64,000 nucleotides of DNA, from NCBI GenBank assembly GCA_020746875.1, contig JAGTJL010000002.1:3472001-3536000 (forward strand). The letters are read 5' to 3'. Source of the DNA: Rhexocercosporidium sp. MPI-PUGE-AT-0058. Lineage: Eukaryota; Ascomycota; Leotiomycetes; Helotiales. Made by a program: the position numbers and the translations under genes. Under the pieces are notes generated by a model. That model was not told the DNA's origin, did not search any database, and saw only the letters and a list, made by a program, of their open reading frames with translations. This document shows, one piece after another, positions 43,401 through 54,687 of the stretch (positions are counted from its first letter, which is position 1; each line of letters begins with the position of its first letter).

Positions 43401-44365
43401 CTGTTGAAAGAGTTGAAGCGATATACAATTTACAACCTCTTGTTATGTACTTACCGATGGTGTTGTGTCCAAGTCTCAGGTGGCGGCGCAGTACTTCGTT
43501 CCTTTCTTTGGCTAGTAGTGACTGACTGCTTCGAAAGTTCATGTGTATGTTCTGTAGCCTGGTACGGGTTGGAATGGCAGATATCCAACTGCAAAGCGAA
43601 TAGCCTGGGGAATTCGGTTTGTGTTGTACCCTGATAGTATAGATCGATGGCGAACGAGGACATCAAACAATTTGTTCTACTAGCACTAGTTTCCTGTGAA
43701 TCTCTGAGCTCTAGACTGTGGGCTGTTGAGATAAAACTAAAACCTGCCTGAATCGAAACTCGAGAAATAAGGCGAAAAATAAAGAAACCGAAGTGCTGGA
43801 ATATGCGTTTTGAGCATTCTTTGATTGCTTTAGTATCATCCCATACGGATTATTTCCGAATGGAGACTTCTCGTAGCATTGTTTGGAAGTGAGACGATTG
43901 AGTGACAAGGTAAAGAATGAAGAGCGGGGTTTCAGGAGAGTTGGCAACAGTAAAGGATACTGATGATTGACAGCAGGCTCCACTTCAACAACGAACCATA
44001 TATCGCCTAATTAAAAGTCAAACACTTAAGAAAATAAAGCAAATAGCAGCAGTTCTTCTCGAGCCAATGTTCCAAGAGAGTGCAATGGACAGAGTCCTCG
44101 AAGAAAGGAACGCATCAAGAGGGGGCTTGCAATCGTTCGAGCACCATTAAAGTTCGCCTTGACGCGAGTAAGTTCGTGAAATTGCTGCTACCGTGGAAAA
44201 CTTTGATGGTGGCTGATTGAAATCTTAGAAGCATTAATTTATTCAATCGAGAATTCTTCCCGGGCGAGCCGAACGAAGCAATCCATCAATGCCCATTGAC
44301 CCTCTGGCTTGTCAAAATTAAGGACCCCTCGAATACGCCATATTTCATCCAGAATCTCGAACATC
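40496..44365. other. Long gene-poor interval (3.9 kb)
   Basis: No supported gene. Just after 40495 the DNA is G/A-rich (GGGAA repeats at 40500-40570), probably 3' untranslated. A minus frame of 231 codons at 41715-42410 begins at a TTG and has no domain, and a plus frame at 42100-42363 lies opposite it. 43200-44300 is AT-leaning with only short frames. Confidence 0.45.
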
Positions 44366-44872
44366 TCATTCTTCGTTTCCTCCCGTAGCCAGCCTCCCCT
44401 CTTTCGAGTTCAGCCATTGATTCCTATCTCTCAGTCAGCCATATTCCAAACTCTATGCTATGCATGAGCGAGCAACTAACTTCTTCTCAGCCCAATCTAG
44501 AAGGAAATACGCAGCAAGAAAAGGTGGAACGACGTAAAATATCTGGCTCCAACATCTTCGACTTGTGTTGAAAATTGTGTTGTGGAGAACACCAGCTAAT
44601 GGCCTTTGTCTATTGGCGCCAAGGACGAAGGTGATGATGCCTTTTTGTTTTGGCAATTCTGTTCGAGGAAGACGAGGTTAATAAAGAGATTGGTCCGCAA
44701 TACTCTGAGGGAGTCATGTGGCTTTCGAGCAGGTCGGACTTACTTCCATGGCCGAAGCACAACACGGGCAGACTACCAACGAAAATCGTCAGTGGACGGT
44801 CCTAAAAGGCCACGTGCCGAAGGATATAACTTACATCCCCTTTGGTCTATGTGGATTGGGACTGTAATCCAT
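44366..44872 (-). CDS. QCR8: Cytochrome bc1 complex subunit 8-like (QCR8)
   Basis: Qcr8 is a small one-helix subunit of ubiquinol-cytochrome c reductase (complex III) in the mitochondrial inner membrane. Four exons join in frame: 44872-44835, 44772-44744, 44658-44481 and 44423-44366, with introns of 62, 85 and 57 bp, for 100 residues. The family core is clear: FGHGKLPKQKGIITFVL, then NRQRPLAGVLHNTIFNT, then the membrane helix FYVVPPFLAAYFLLDWAEKK, then NQWLNSKEGRL made by the last splice. Some normally conserved positions differ. FNTSRRCWSQ replaces the usual FNTWRRxxSQ, and the Asn-Glu pair before the LNSK motif is Asn-Gln. It may be a divergent second copy, or the only copy with lineage-specific changes. 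The first exon is the least certain. Qcr8 has no cleaved presequence. Confidence 0.78.
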
Positions 44873-45353
44873 CCTGAAGGAAACGGAAACATGAGAGCGA
44901 AGATATGGACTACGAGACTGAGAGGAGGGCGACAGCCCATCATCTTATACTTGATACCTCGTTTCCACTCCAAGGATCTTCGTGCCATGATCTTGGTTCG
45001 TATGAAATCATAGCAGCGTGTGACGAGAAACCGAGCCTCACCAGAGTCCTTTGACGCAAGGGTCGCAGCGATTCCAAGACCTCAACGGCAGTAGCCAATA
45101 ATTGTACGTGATGAAAATAAGTTCTAAGCCGGACCCCTCTGTTGTGCCTCTCGCTTACGACGATCATCCCGAAAAGGGGTTCTTGGATCGCGTTTAGATA
45201 AGGCATGCGCTAAGATAAGGACGTCAAGTCACTCCCCAACTACACTCCTTCCTCTTCTCATATTGTAATGATCCAATCTTAGTCCAGCTGACTTTGCCTC
45301 CTCTTATGGTTTCTGCATTGTCTCATGTTCGGAACTTTCGCTGAAAGGAACCC
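44873..45353. other. Divergent promoter region
   Basis: 480 bases between the QCR8-like start (-) and the Zn2Cys6 regulator start (+), so both promoters lie here. A minus frame at 44940-45206 has no recognised motif. Confidence 0.45.
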
Positions 45354-47175
45354 ATGATGACCGACCCTGTCTGTAATTCCAACCCCCACTCGGCATCATC
45401 ATCAGTCGAACCATTCAATCCTGCACCTTACAAGCCTCGCATCCGACGAAACTTTCCGCGCACTAAACTTGGCTGTCTGACGTGCAGGTCGAGGAGGAAG
45501 AAGTGCGATGAGAGGTTGCCGATTTGTCGGAATTGTGAGAAGAGGAAAGTTGATTGTTGTTGGCCAGCCGCCAGATCCCCCACGGAGTTGGCAATCCCGC
45601 CGAAGTCAGCTCAGGAGCACCACGGAAGCGAAGATGTTGCTAAGAACGTAGGTAAAACCTTTTACTACAAGCTCCCCAAAGTACAAGTACCTTGTAGTAT
45701 AAGTCGGGTCTGATTCCGACTTCAAACTCAAAATAACAATGCTGATGCAGCTGCCAAGTCAAACCACAGCAGCCCGCGAGAGGCTGGAGCAATATCACAG
45801 GTTCTTCTCTCATCAGCAAACGTTTCCTTGAATGGCCGCCGAATATCTTCTATCCCTTGGTACATTCAAAACAGCCTCGCATACAACTCTGATTTTCTAC
45901 CATCTCCAAGCTCACGGATTCTATTCGATCGTTATGTCTCACAAACATCAAAAGACCTCGGAAACACAGCGAAAGCTACCAATCCGTTCATCAGATACGT
46001 TATTCCTCTCGCACTCTCGGATAAGTTATACATGGATTGCCTCTTGGCGCTCTCGGGCTCGGATCTGAGCTGTCAGGCGACAGTTCATCCGTCTACGATG
46101 TCAGCCACCTGGTCGCACTATTCGCATACTGTTCGAGGACTCCACTCTCAATTGTCCAATCTATCACCCGAAGATACAAAGCAGGCGCTACATCTCCTCT
46201 TTCTCACCCTAGGCTTGATGCATGTCGAGGTGTGTATCAATCTGAATCATAATGCTGCAGTTGCTGATTTTACAGCTCCTGACTAGTGCTCCAACCCATC
46301 TGATATTCCCGCATCTCATTGCGAGTCGGCATCTTATCCATCACATCCTTTCAGCTTCGTCGCTTCTAACCGAGAGATACCATGTTTCCCTATTTGGGCA
46401 CCTCTTCGAGCTTTACTGCGTGCGGGTGCTTGGCGGATCGGTACATCGACCCGAACAGACCAAGAGTCCGGTGCCGTACGGTGTTCTCGAACTTGACTTC
46501 TTCCTTGGATCCTTTGTATCGACCACTCAATATCCATTTTATTCAGCAACTTTTGGAAGCAGTGGACATCTTTTGGCTGCATTTGCGCCTCCCGTTGCCT
46601 CTTTTACTGACTTACGAAATTCCGGAACGGACATTACACCGAAACGGAAAATATCGGCTACAAATGGCGATGAACTATGGAAGGGATATGATACTCTTTC
46701 AACTCGACTTCGCGAATGGAGACCGCCTCCCTCGAACGAACCTGATGTGTCACCTGCAAGAGCGACGGCCTCTATGATCTACCAGAATGCCCTGCTAATC
46801 TACCTCCATTCAATATTTCTCTCTGCCGATTCTAGCTACTCAAGCCTACCAGCATACTCTGCCATATCGTCCGAGATTCAGATGCGCATCGAAATATGTC
46901 TTCCCCTCTTGTCTGCACTCTATCCATCGCGCATGGAGGGAGTGATCTTGTGGCCGTCGATGATATTCGGATCATGTTTGAAGAAGGAGGCTGATATCAA
47001 GATGCTTAGAGAAGGCATGTGTAAAGCGAGGTATAAATTACGAACTGTCCGGTGGGTTGGACAAGTTCTCGAACAACTTTGGGGCCAGACAAGTGATTCT
47101 CGCTTCGGAGATATCGAGGAAGGTCGCCTTTGGGGACCAACAGGACTAGCAGTCATTGTCAAGAACAGGCTTTAA
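45354..47175 (+). CDS. Zn2Cys6 fungal transcription factor
   Basis: A nuclear DNA-binding regulator of the Gal4 type. Three exons join in frame: 45354-45696, 45751-46229 and 46276-47175 (introns of 54 and 46 bp), for 573 residues. The binuclear zinc cluster is at residues 41-68 with the exact spacing C-x2-C-x6-C-x6-C-x2-C-x6-C: LGCLTCRSRRKKCDER, then ICRNCEKRKVDC. Basic residues flank it (RIRRNFPRTK). The rest resembles the fungal-specific regulatory domain (Fungal_trans_2 type): ALSDKLYMDCLLALSGSDLS, THTVRGLHSQLSNLSPEDTK-like helices, and near the end MIYQNALLIYLHSIF and MEGVILWPSMIFGSC. These factors often control nearby metabolic genes. The next genes downstream are a DUF3431 protein and a broken MFS transporter, so a reduced local circuit is possible but unproven. 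Confidence 0.9.
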
Positions 47176-47565
47176 ATAACATTCCATCGATTTAACAGGA
47201 CACGCCCTTCCAATTTTTGTCCCAAGGAACCTTCAGCCAGCTCGCAATAAACCCGGGAACAATCACGTGATGTTCCACACCTCTACATCTTGGCTTCCCC
47301 AGTCTTGGCTCTTGGCTTCGGAAAGTAAACAAACGGTTCTGATATCGAACCTCAGACTCGTTCAAACGGGTACAGAATACCATCAAACAAAGTGATTCTG
47401 ATCGTGGGAAATTGTTAGGATCTATATATAGCCAGATGTCACGGTCGCACTTCTCATCCGCGCTCGGTGCCGGTATTTCCGGGCTAGATAAAATATGAAC
47501 CTCGACCAACAAAAGTCTCTCAAGATCACAATCATCCATCGACGCCAGGACAGCCACTTTTTAAA
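47176..47565. other. Intergenic between two plus-strand genes
   Basis: 390 bases, no supported frame. It contains the 3' end of the regulator gene and the promoter of the DUF3431 gene. Confidence 0.5.
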
Positions 47566-48708
47566 ATGCGACGAAAGACCCGCAAAGCCGTTGTGCATGT
47601 CACATTGTTCTTCGGTGCCCTCGTCTTGATCGTATTCCTCAACCTCCCAGAGTCCAACAGCAAGTTCTTCGTATGGGATAGAGTTCGCTACCAAACGTCA
47701 TCCGCGACACTTCCCGAAGTACGCGGCATCTGTCCTGACCTGGAGAAAATATCGAAACCAGCACTCGTAATATCGCGAGTCAGTTCTGATGGCGCTATCA
47801 AATGGTCTGATAGACTGTCCGACAAATTCCATCGTTGTGTCTATACCGCTGATGCACCTCTCGATAAAACCTCCGTGCACCTCCAGGTCCCAGCAAATAG
47901 AGGCCACGAGGCAATGGGATATTTGACATTTATCATTGACAACTATAATCATATTCCTAAAGCTGGTGTGGTCTTCGTCCATGGATCCCGTTGGGCTTGG
48001 CATAACGATGCACCGGATTATGATAATATAGCGCTACTCTCTGTCCTCAATATCACTGCCGCGCTAGCCCCTTGGGGGTACCACAATCTCCGCTGCGACT
48101 GGAGCCTCAGTACATGTCCGCCTTCAATGGCACCCCAAGGAAGCATGGAGACTTCTTCGCAAGCATTCTTAGCACCTTGGGATTATCGTGCACTTTCCGA
48201 CGCGGCATTGCCAATGGCTCTGGCATCTCTGTTCGGCGGCGAAAATTTTCAAAGATACGGAGCGGAGGTTTACCTGGGCCGAAGTGCTACAGTTAGATCG
48301 CAGTGTTGCGCGCAATTTGTTGTCTCGCAAGAGAATATCTGGAGGCATTCTCGCGATGAGTATGTTGCTTTACGGCAGTGGCTACTCGATGGTTCAGCGA
48401 ACAAAGATGCTGCGCCCCCGGACGACAAAGTGGCAGGCCGAATTCTGTCCTACGTATGGCACATTCTGTTTGTGAAGCAAACCAACAGCGAAACATCAGA
48501 AGGCGTCGTCGATCTGGATCAGCTCAATATCCAGGCATGTCCTCGTGCTGAGGAGTGCTATTGTCGACTTTATGGTCGATGCAATCTGAGTGGATGTGAC
48601 GGGCCTGGAAGCTGTTCAGGACAGTACCAGTTACCTCCCAATCTGAAGGCTCCGACTGGCTTGGATACTGCGTTCTTAGATCCGAATCAGATCAAACTTG
48701 GGGTTTAG
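47566..48708 (+). CDS. DUF3431 family type II membrane protein
   Basis: An intronless frame of 380 residues. Basic N-terminus MRRKTRK, then one membrane segment (about 8-26), which predicts a type II protein with its bulk in the secretory lumen or outside. The body matches fungal DUF3431 proteins: a long conserved central stretch with GYLTFIIDNYNHIPKAGVVF, then VHGSRWAWHNDAP, later ECYCRLYGRCN. It also carries QCCAQFVVSQENIWRHSRDE and YVALRQWLLDG, typical of the family. DUF3431 proteins look like glycosyltransferase-type lumenal proteins, but no activity is established to my knowledge. Several Cys in the C-terminal part (ECYCRLYGRCNLSGCDG) may form disulfides, which fits a lumenal location. 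Confidence 0.87.
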   Translation: MRRKTRKAVVHVTLFFGALVLIVFLNLPESNSKFFVWDRVRYQTSSATLPEVRGICPDLEKISKPALVISRVSSDGAIKWSDRLSDKFHRCVYTADAPLDKTSVHLQVPANRGHEAMGYLTFIIDNYNHIPKAGVVFVHGSRWAWHNDAPDYDNIALLSVLNITAALAPWGYHNLRCDWSLSTCPPSMAPQGSMETSSQAFLAPWDYRALSDAALPMALASLFGGENFQRYGAEVYLGRSATVRSQCCAQFVVSQENIWRHSRDEYVALRQWLLDGSANKDAAPPDDKVAGRILSYVWHILFVKQTNSETSEGVVDLDQLNIQACPRAEECYCRLYGRCNLSGCDGPGSCSGQYQLPPNLKAPTGLDTAFLDPNQIKLGV

Positions 48709-49889
48709 GGAAAGGATGGACTCAGACATTGAGTACCGTGGTGAGGGTAGCTAAAAGCTTCTACGGACCTTTACAACTATGGCCTCTGGAGAGGCGGAGG
48801 AGTCCAAGTGCAGAGGATCTACAGAGGAGCGACAGCAGCGAACAGACGCGCCTGAGAAATATACCTCAACTCCGCTTTCGGTTGCTGTTGCAAGAGTTGC
48901 AGCTTAATCATTGGAACGACTCTTTCCGGCGGATTTAAATCATGGACTTTGACATCCTGTTCGAACAACCTTCAGGCATGGAGCCTCATTCCCAGTTTGA
49001 GTCTATCTTCCAGCTACTCTAATCTGAAGCCATGGAGCTCGCGGGCCAGATCCTCGGAGACCATTGCTTAGCAGTGTCAAAGAATGTTACCTGCAGACGA
49101 ATATGTCAGAACATAGCGAATGAATCGAATGACACGTCCTTGAAGTAGTGCCCTCAAGACATTGAAAACGACCAGATCAATGCTCAACCGATGCTCAACC
49201 AATGCTTGGGACCGAGTAGGGCGGCGATAATGATCATTAATCACCATGCACTGCTTAGCGATACCAGTAAACACCTCTGGTTTGAGATCTGACCGGCACT
49301 TCTCAGCAAGCTGCCTGAACCCCTGTCCGCAGGCTTGCCGCAAAGCTCAACCCCTTGTCCGCACATCCGCACTCTCAATGTGCTTGCGGCCATGCCCAAC
49401 ACATGCGATCTTATTGGACCCTGAATCAGCTTTCAGATCGAAACAAGCTACTTGCTGCGTCATCGCATGCATTTATGCCTGCGGCTCAAGTATGCACTGG
49501 CATGCAACCACCTTGAGCACGCACCAGGATAGTAATCGGGGTTTGAAGCTCACACTCCTCGCTCCATCGAAAGCTTCATCGCTTTTGATACCTGCTTACA
49601 ACACTTCACATCGGAAGCCGCGATGGAGTTTACGACCGTATTGGTGGATGGAGATGGGGAGGTTCTTTCTCAGCGTGTCGACATTAATGAAGTTGGATTT
49701 TGTATAAGATATCTTCGTTCGTCGCTGGTTTATCGATATCTTCATTCCAAATATCGCATCTCAACTCAACCATCACTTCAAACCAATATCCCCAAGACAC
49801 CAATAATCGAGTTTCCTCCAACATCCAGCTCCGATCCACCATAGACTCTATTCATATTTCGCTCCAGCTTCTCCATCAAGTCATCTGCA
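48709..49889. other. Intergenic; possible gene remnants
   Basis: 1.2 kb without a supported gene. Just after the DUF3431 stop, an ATG-led frame at about 48780 reads MASGEAEESKCRGSTEERQQ, about 40 codons in all, then stops. Another short frame at 48942 ends HSQFESIFQLL. Neither can be joined to a neighbour. The region 49050-49620 has frames on both strands without domains. The last 250 bases should hold the MFS gene promoter. Confidence 0.4.
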
Positions 49890-51718
49890 ATGTCGGACCT
49901 CATTCGCGAGGCCCCTCTCGGGCAGTTCCTTCGCTGGATATCCCACAACAAACTCTTTCAATACCCCGAAGAACAAGAAGGATTCATTCTTCCCATCCAA
50001 TACATCAACCAACTCAAGTCCGAAAAAGATGTCACGCCAAAAGAGCAGTCGACCATTCCCTTGGGACCAACTCCCACCACACTCTCTAGTGCCGACTTTA
50101 CTTCTTTGGACAGCGACCTCGAAGGTCTAGGACTAGGCGCAACCAAGACAAAGAGCCGCGCAGACACAATGCCATACAGTAGCGAGCGCTTCGAAATCGA
50201 GCAACAGCTCGCCCTGGAACGCACGAAGACCATTCCTATCGCCCCGAAGAAGACATCTGATGGAATCATCTTAGTTGATTGGTATACAACCGATGATGTC
50301 GCGAACCCGCACAATTGGTCGAAAGCCAAACGCATCTTTGTCACAGTAGTGATGTGTATCTATACCTGGGTTGTCTACACTGGATCTTCCATCTACGCCG
50401 CAAGTGAGGGTGGAGTTATGGAACGCTTCTCAGTCAACCCCACCGAAGCCGTTCTACCCTCTCACTCTATGTCCTGGCTTACGGAGTCGGTCCCCTCATC
50501 TTCGCGCCACTTAGCGAGATTCCAGTAATTGGACGCAATCCAGTGTACTACCTTACATTCATTCTCTTCTTCGCTCTGTCCTTCCCTACCGCAGTTGCCA
50601 ACAGCTTCGCCAGCCTCCTAGTCTGGCGGTTCTTGCAGGGATTTTTCGGAAGTCCTGCGCTCGCAAATGCAGGTGCTACTTTCTCGGATATGTACTCTCT
50701 ACTCTACGTTCCATATCCTCTGTCTTGGTGGGTGTTCTCCGCTTGGGGAGGTCCAGCACTTGGTCCGCTGATGGCTGGATTCGCCGTGTCTGCTAAGAAC
50801 TGGAGATGGAGTCTCTGGGAGATTGTGTAGGTCCCCCAATTCATACTTCGCCGAACGTTTGCTAACCCACCTCCCAGCTGGATGGCAGCACCAATGCTCA
50901 TCATCCTCCTAACCGTCACACCCGAAACATCAACTCCTAACATCCTCCTCCGCCGCGCCCAACGCCTCCGCAAACTAACTGGCGACGCACGTCTTCAAGC
51001 CCAAAGCGAGATCGACCAACGCCACCTAACAGCATCCGGCATCCTCGTCGATGCCCTCATCAAACCCATCGAGATAACGCTCAAAGACCCCGCCATATTC
51101 TTCGTCAACATCTACACCGCCCTCTTCTACGGCACCTACTACACCTTCTTTGAAATTTTTGCTCTCGTCTTCCCTCCCTTTTACGGTTTTAATTTAGGAG
51201 AAGTCGGTCTCGCATTCCTAGCTTGTCAAGTTGGCGCAACAATTGGTTTGCTGGCGTATTTCTCGTACTTGCATTGGTATATGATCCCCGATAATCTCGC
51301 TCACGGCCTTCGCGCACAAGAGCATCGCCTCGTTCCTGCTATAGTGGGGTCCTTCTTCCTCCCTACGGGTCTCTTCATCTTCGGCTGGACGGCCCGCGAA
51401 GATATCCACTGGACCGTGCCGCTCATTGGCGTGGTCATCTTCGTTATCGGCACGTTCCTCATCTTGCAGAGTATCTTTGTCTATGTTCCACTATCATATC
51501 CACAATACGCTGCTAGTTTATTCGCTGGTAATGATCTGGTCAGGAGTGCGATGGCTGCCGGGAGCATCTTGTATGCTAGGCCGCTGTTTGTCAACCTGGG
51601 CGTTGGGAAGGGTATCTCGGTTCTAGCTGGATTGAGCACATTGGGGATATTTGGGATGGTGGCTATTTACCTTACGGGGGCTAAATTGAGGGCTAGGTCT
51701 AAGTTTGCTCTGAGCTAG
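49890..51718 (+). pseudogene. MFS multidrug-type transporter with a 1-base frameshift
   Basis: A drug:H+ antiporter of the 12-helix DHA1 group (fungal TPO/FLU-like). Start ATG 49890 (MSDLIREAPLGQFLRW). The long cytosolic N-terminus (about 145 residues) ends in the group's marker VDWYTTDDVANPHNWSKAKR. Helix 1 (FVTVVMCIYTWVVYTGSSIY) follows. At 50451-50461 the frame slips by one base. Sense resumes in another frame as TLSLYVLAYGVGPLIFAPLS (helix 2 region), then FASLLVWRFLQGFFGSPALA, then MYSLLYVPYPLSWWVFSAWG. A 51-bp intron (50827-50877) joins to WMAAPMLIILLTVTPETSTP and a complete C-half ending at TAG 51716. Everything but the one-base slip is intact and there is no room for an intron, so either the gene died very recently or the assembly has one base missing. 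If real, the product stops at 50528 after 212 residues. Confidence 0.82.
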
Positions 51719-52925
51719 AAAGCTAGAGAGCTAGAGAAGAAAGCAGGGGGAAAGTTGATGGAGAGGATAACGGGAAGTAATGGAACTGTGGGAGAGGGCT
51801 GCAGTGACTTGGCGGGTGTAATGGAAAGTTGTACGTACGATATTCTGCTTTGTTATGGGGTCTTTGTAAAAGGGTTCATTGGGGGTACATGGCAATAATA
51901 GACTAGGCAGATAATATTGATGGTAATGGGAGTTGGGGGATTTGTTTGTTAGAATGTCAGAAATTAAAAGAGAATCGTTTTAATCACAGCGTCCGATGAA
52001 TCTCACAGATCGGAGAATAGTATTGACAACTCATTGACTTTTAGCATTGTGACTAGTCATAACCCCGTGCCTTCAATCTCTTCTTACGCCGAATACGAAG
52101 TAGCGAACCTCCTAACAGTCAGTAATACCCCTACAACCAAGACATTCCAGAATCCCGTCTTATCGCATAGCAAGACCCCTGTAGACAACTGCATGAAGCA
52201 AATCGTAGTAGAATCCTGCCTCAGACTTGCCAAACAGCACTCTTGACGCACAACTCGGTACGAAGTCAAAGAAATGCTTGACCAAGAAGCTCGTCGGGGT
52301 TACCTCACGAAAGTTCAAGAAGACCTTTACCAAACTGCAAAGCTATCGCTCGGAGAGGCTTGGAGTAGAGATAGGAGGAGAGCAGCATCACTGCGAGAAA
52401 TGAGGGAGGTTTTTGATTCTATTGATAGTAGGTGATCTTAGGGAGTGCACCTGGCTCTGGCTTGGGGAGTTTTTCTTGTTGCTTGGGGAGCTGAAAGTTG
52501 TTGCAATTAACGAGTCAGATACTCACGCACATGGATTACAAGACTTTTTTTTGCAATCTTACAAGCCATCTATTTAGTCACTGCTCCAGTTTTGTGGTAT
52601 TCTGTACATGATATGTTGACCTTGTTGAAAAAATCTAGTTCCCTCATGTCCACATATCCGTGATGTCGCGTTTCTCTTTGCTAAGATTCCCTCCCTCTGT
52701 CTCCCTCAATCATGGCCAGCCAATTCTCTCACTCTCAAAATTCCTATAAAGTAATCCAACATTGAAAGAAAGAAGCAAAGCGTACTCAAAGCCATCCATA
52801 ATCGAAGACACACCCATCCATCCTCATGTCTCTCTCTCGTATGAGACCCGGATGTCCTGTAGGCTTGTCAGTACACATGCTCCCACACTCTGTAAGTGTA
52901 GTCAATATTACCTCTCGGAAGTAAC
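51719..52925. other. Convergent 3' interval (1.2 kb)
   Basis: Lies between the MFS gene (+) and the BTB gene (-). No supported frame. A short plus frame at 52034-52246 and its antisense partner lack motifs. AT-leaning near 51880-51990 and 52530-52760. Confidence 0.45.
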
Positions 52926-54687
52926 TCAAGGTTTTCGAAAGATCTTGCGTCGTTGACCACGACCCATCAATTGCTCTACCTCAGGTTCCTCATCGGCCTT
53001 GCGTTTTTTATTATTTTCAGACTCGGTATTACCAGCTTCTGCCTCTGCCTCTGCTTTATTCTTCTCCAAAGCCTGTCCCATTGCCTTTGCTTCTGCGGCT
53101 TCGACGCTAGCATCGTGTGGTATGAGCTGTCCATGCCAGCTCTCACCCGCGGTCGGCTCTGGTGATTCCGAGGAGCGACGGAAAGGGGCTGGGGAAGTAA
53201 TGGACTCATCATTTCTGACTGAGAGAAACTCATTCGTATGATAGCTAGTTGTGGCAGCCGAGAAGTGACCAGGGGGAACTGGGGAGACGGGGGTCGCATC
53301 TTCCAAGGCGGCTGAGAGAAACTCATTCGTATGATAGTCATTTGTGACGGCCATCTCCTTGCTCGTATCAAAGATCTCCTCATCTGAGTTTTCCTCGATT
53401 GACTCGGTGTCCATTGTTTGAGTATGCTCGGACTCTTCATTGGGAACTGATCGATGACATTTATCACCTAGCTCATGGTTGTGCCAGATACAGTAATCCC
53501 AAACTTCAGCTCTAGGGTCCCTAATAAGATGGTAAGTATAATTGCCAATGTATTAGGCTCAGAGCCAAGACCCCGATTCAGATCTCGGATATAGAAAGTT
53601 GCGGCGAAAAGAACATACCAACACTGCTCAGGATCCTCATTGGCTCTGAATACCAGAAACTCACTCGTATAAGTCGCGTACCATGCGCTGACTCCTGGAA
53701 TCTGGAAGTACTGCTGGGCCGTAATATCCGTGAGACGCTGGTCAGGTGGGCAGCGAACATCCGTTAGTTGGTAATGAATCAAACCGCCACAAAAGAGTTT
53801 GATGAGAGCGGCATCCCGGCAGGTGATGGCGTTAGCCCGATAGAAAATATCCCGGACCTCTTGAAGAGACAGCACAGAATGTTCAGTATCCATGAACTTT
53901 CGCAAACAGTCCATCGCCATATTGCGAAGCAAAGGTTGCCGCAGCTTCAGGCCAAACATATAGACATTGACCATCTCCTTGTGAGTAACAATGGTACCTG
54001 CAGGGGCTTCGATTCCATCACTATTATCTAGGATCTCGTTGAGGACGTATGAGTAAAAGTCTTTCTGCTCTCGAGTACCTCTATCAAATAGTTCTTCCAT
54101 TTCCTTGATCAAGTCATGATGTTTGGTCAGTGCATGGAAACAATCATGCTTGAGGTCCGTAATGGCGTAATTACAGGCGAACTTGTAGATACCCAACAAG
54201 ACAGACAGATTTGGTAGTCCCACGAGTTGATAGGTACGACTTGGGTGGTACAACCAACTCACAACTTCGTCTAGGACCTCAGTGGTCACGTTCGCGAGCT
54301 TGACGACGGAATGGACTCTGCAAGGGATTTCCAGAGAACTATGTAGCAGGAGAAGCAGGTTTTTGTGGACAGTGTATTCTGAGGATCGTTAGCAGCAGAT
54401 CGGAACCGAGCTGCGCAGGTTGCGGCCATGGCTCGAGCTTGTGGGGCAAAGAGCAATGGTAGGAGGAAGCAACTTACTCTTGGATGTACCGTCAACGGAA
54501 GCTTGAATTGTGATGATCTCGTGTCCCAATTTCCTGTATCATATATGCTTAGTTATGCTGTCAGGGAGGGTCAATTGAAGCGCCGCCTTCAAGGGCCCAG
54601 GGATGAGACAGCAGCGGCCCGCCTTGACGATAGCAGTTTTGGATTGACTTACCGGCAGTACGTCTTCGCAGAGAGGTCGAAAGACAT
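52926..54687 (-). CDS. BTB/POZ domain protein with acidic C-terminal tail
   Basis: Four exons on the minus strand: 54687-54653, 54533-54478, 54378-53492 and 53432-52926, for 494 residues. The last junction (59-bp intron GTATCT...GAAGAG) is the weakest; without it the protein ends at 53468. The N-terminus is a fungal BTB/POZ fold split over the first three exons: HEIITIQASVDGTSK, then YTVHKNLLLLLHSSLEIPC (the VHK..L...S signature), then TTEVLDEVVSWLYHPSRTYQ and the helical rest (LGIYKFACNYAITDLKHDCF). These domains mediate dimerisation or binding to Cullin 3 ligases. The C-terminal exon is acidic then basic (KKRKADEE, GRGQRRKIFRK), a probable nuclear signal. It holds two copies of YHTNEFLS from an exact 26-base direct repeat, and a related YTSEFLVFRANEDPE lies in exon 3. 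Confidence 0.78.
53219..53337 (-). repeat. Direct repeat pair, 26 bases each, inside BTB gene
   Basis: An identical 26-base stretch occurs at 53219-53244 and 53312-53337, 93 bases (31 codons) apart and in the same frame. Each encodes YHTNEFLS. The surrounding codons differ, so the duplication is either old with the core conserved or was rebuilt by recombination. Confidence 0.9.

Noticed and set aside
49246..49707. 153-codon plus-strand frame rich in Cys, Ser and Thr
   Set aside because: No signal peptide or Cys spacing typical of secreted fungal proteins, and an opposing minus frame is equally open.
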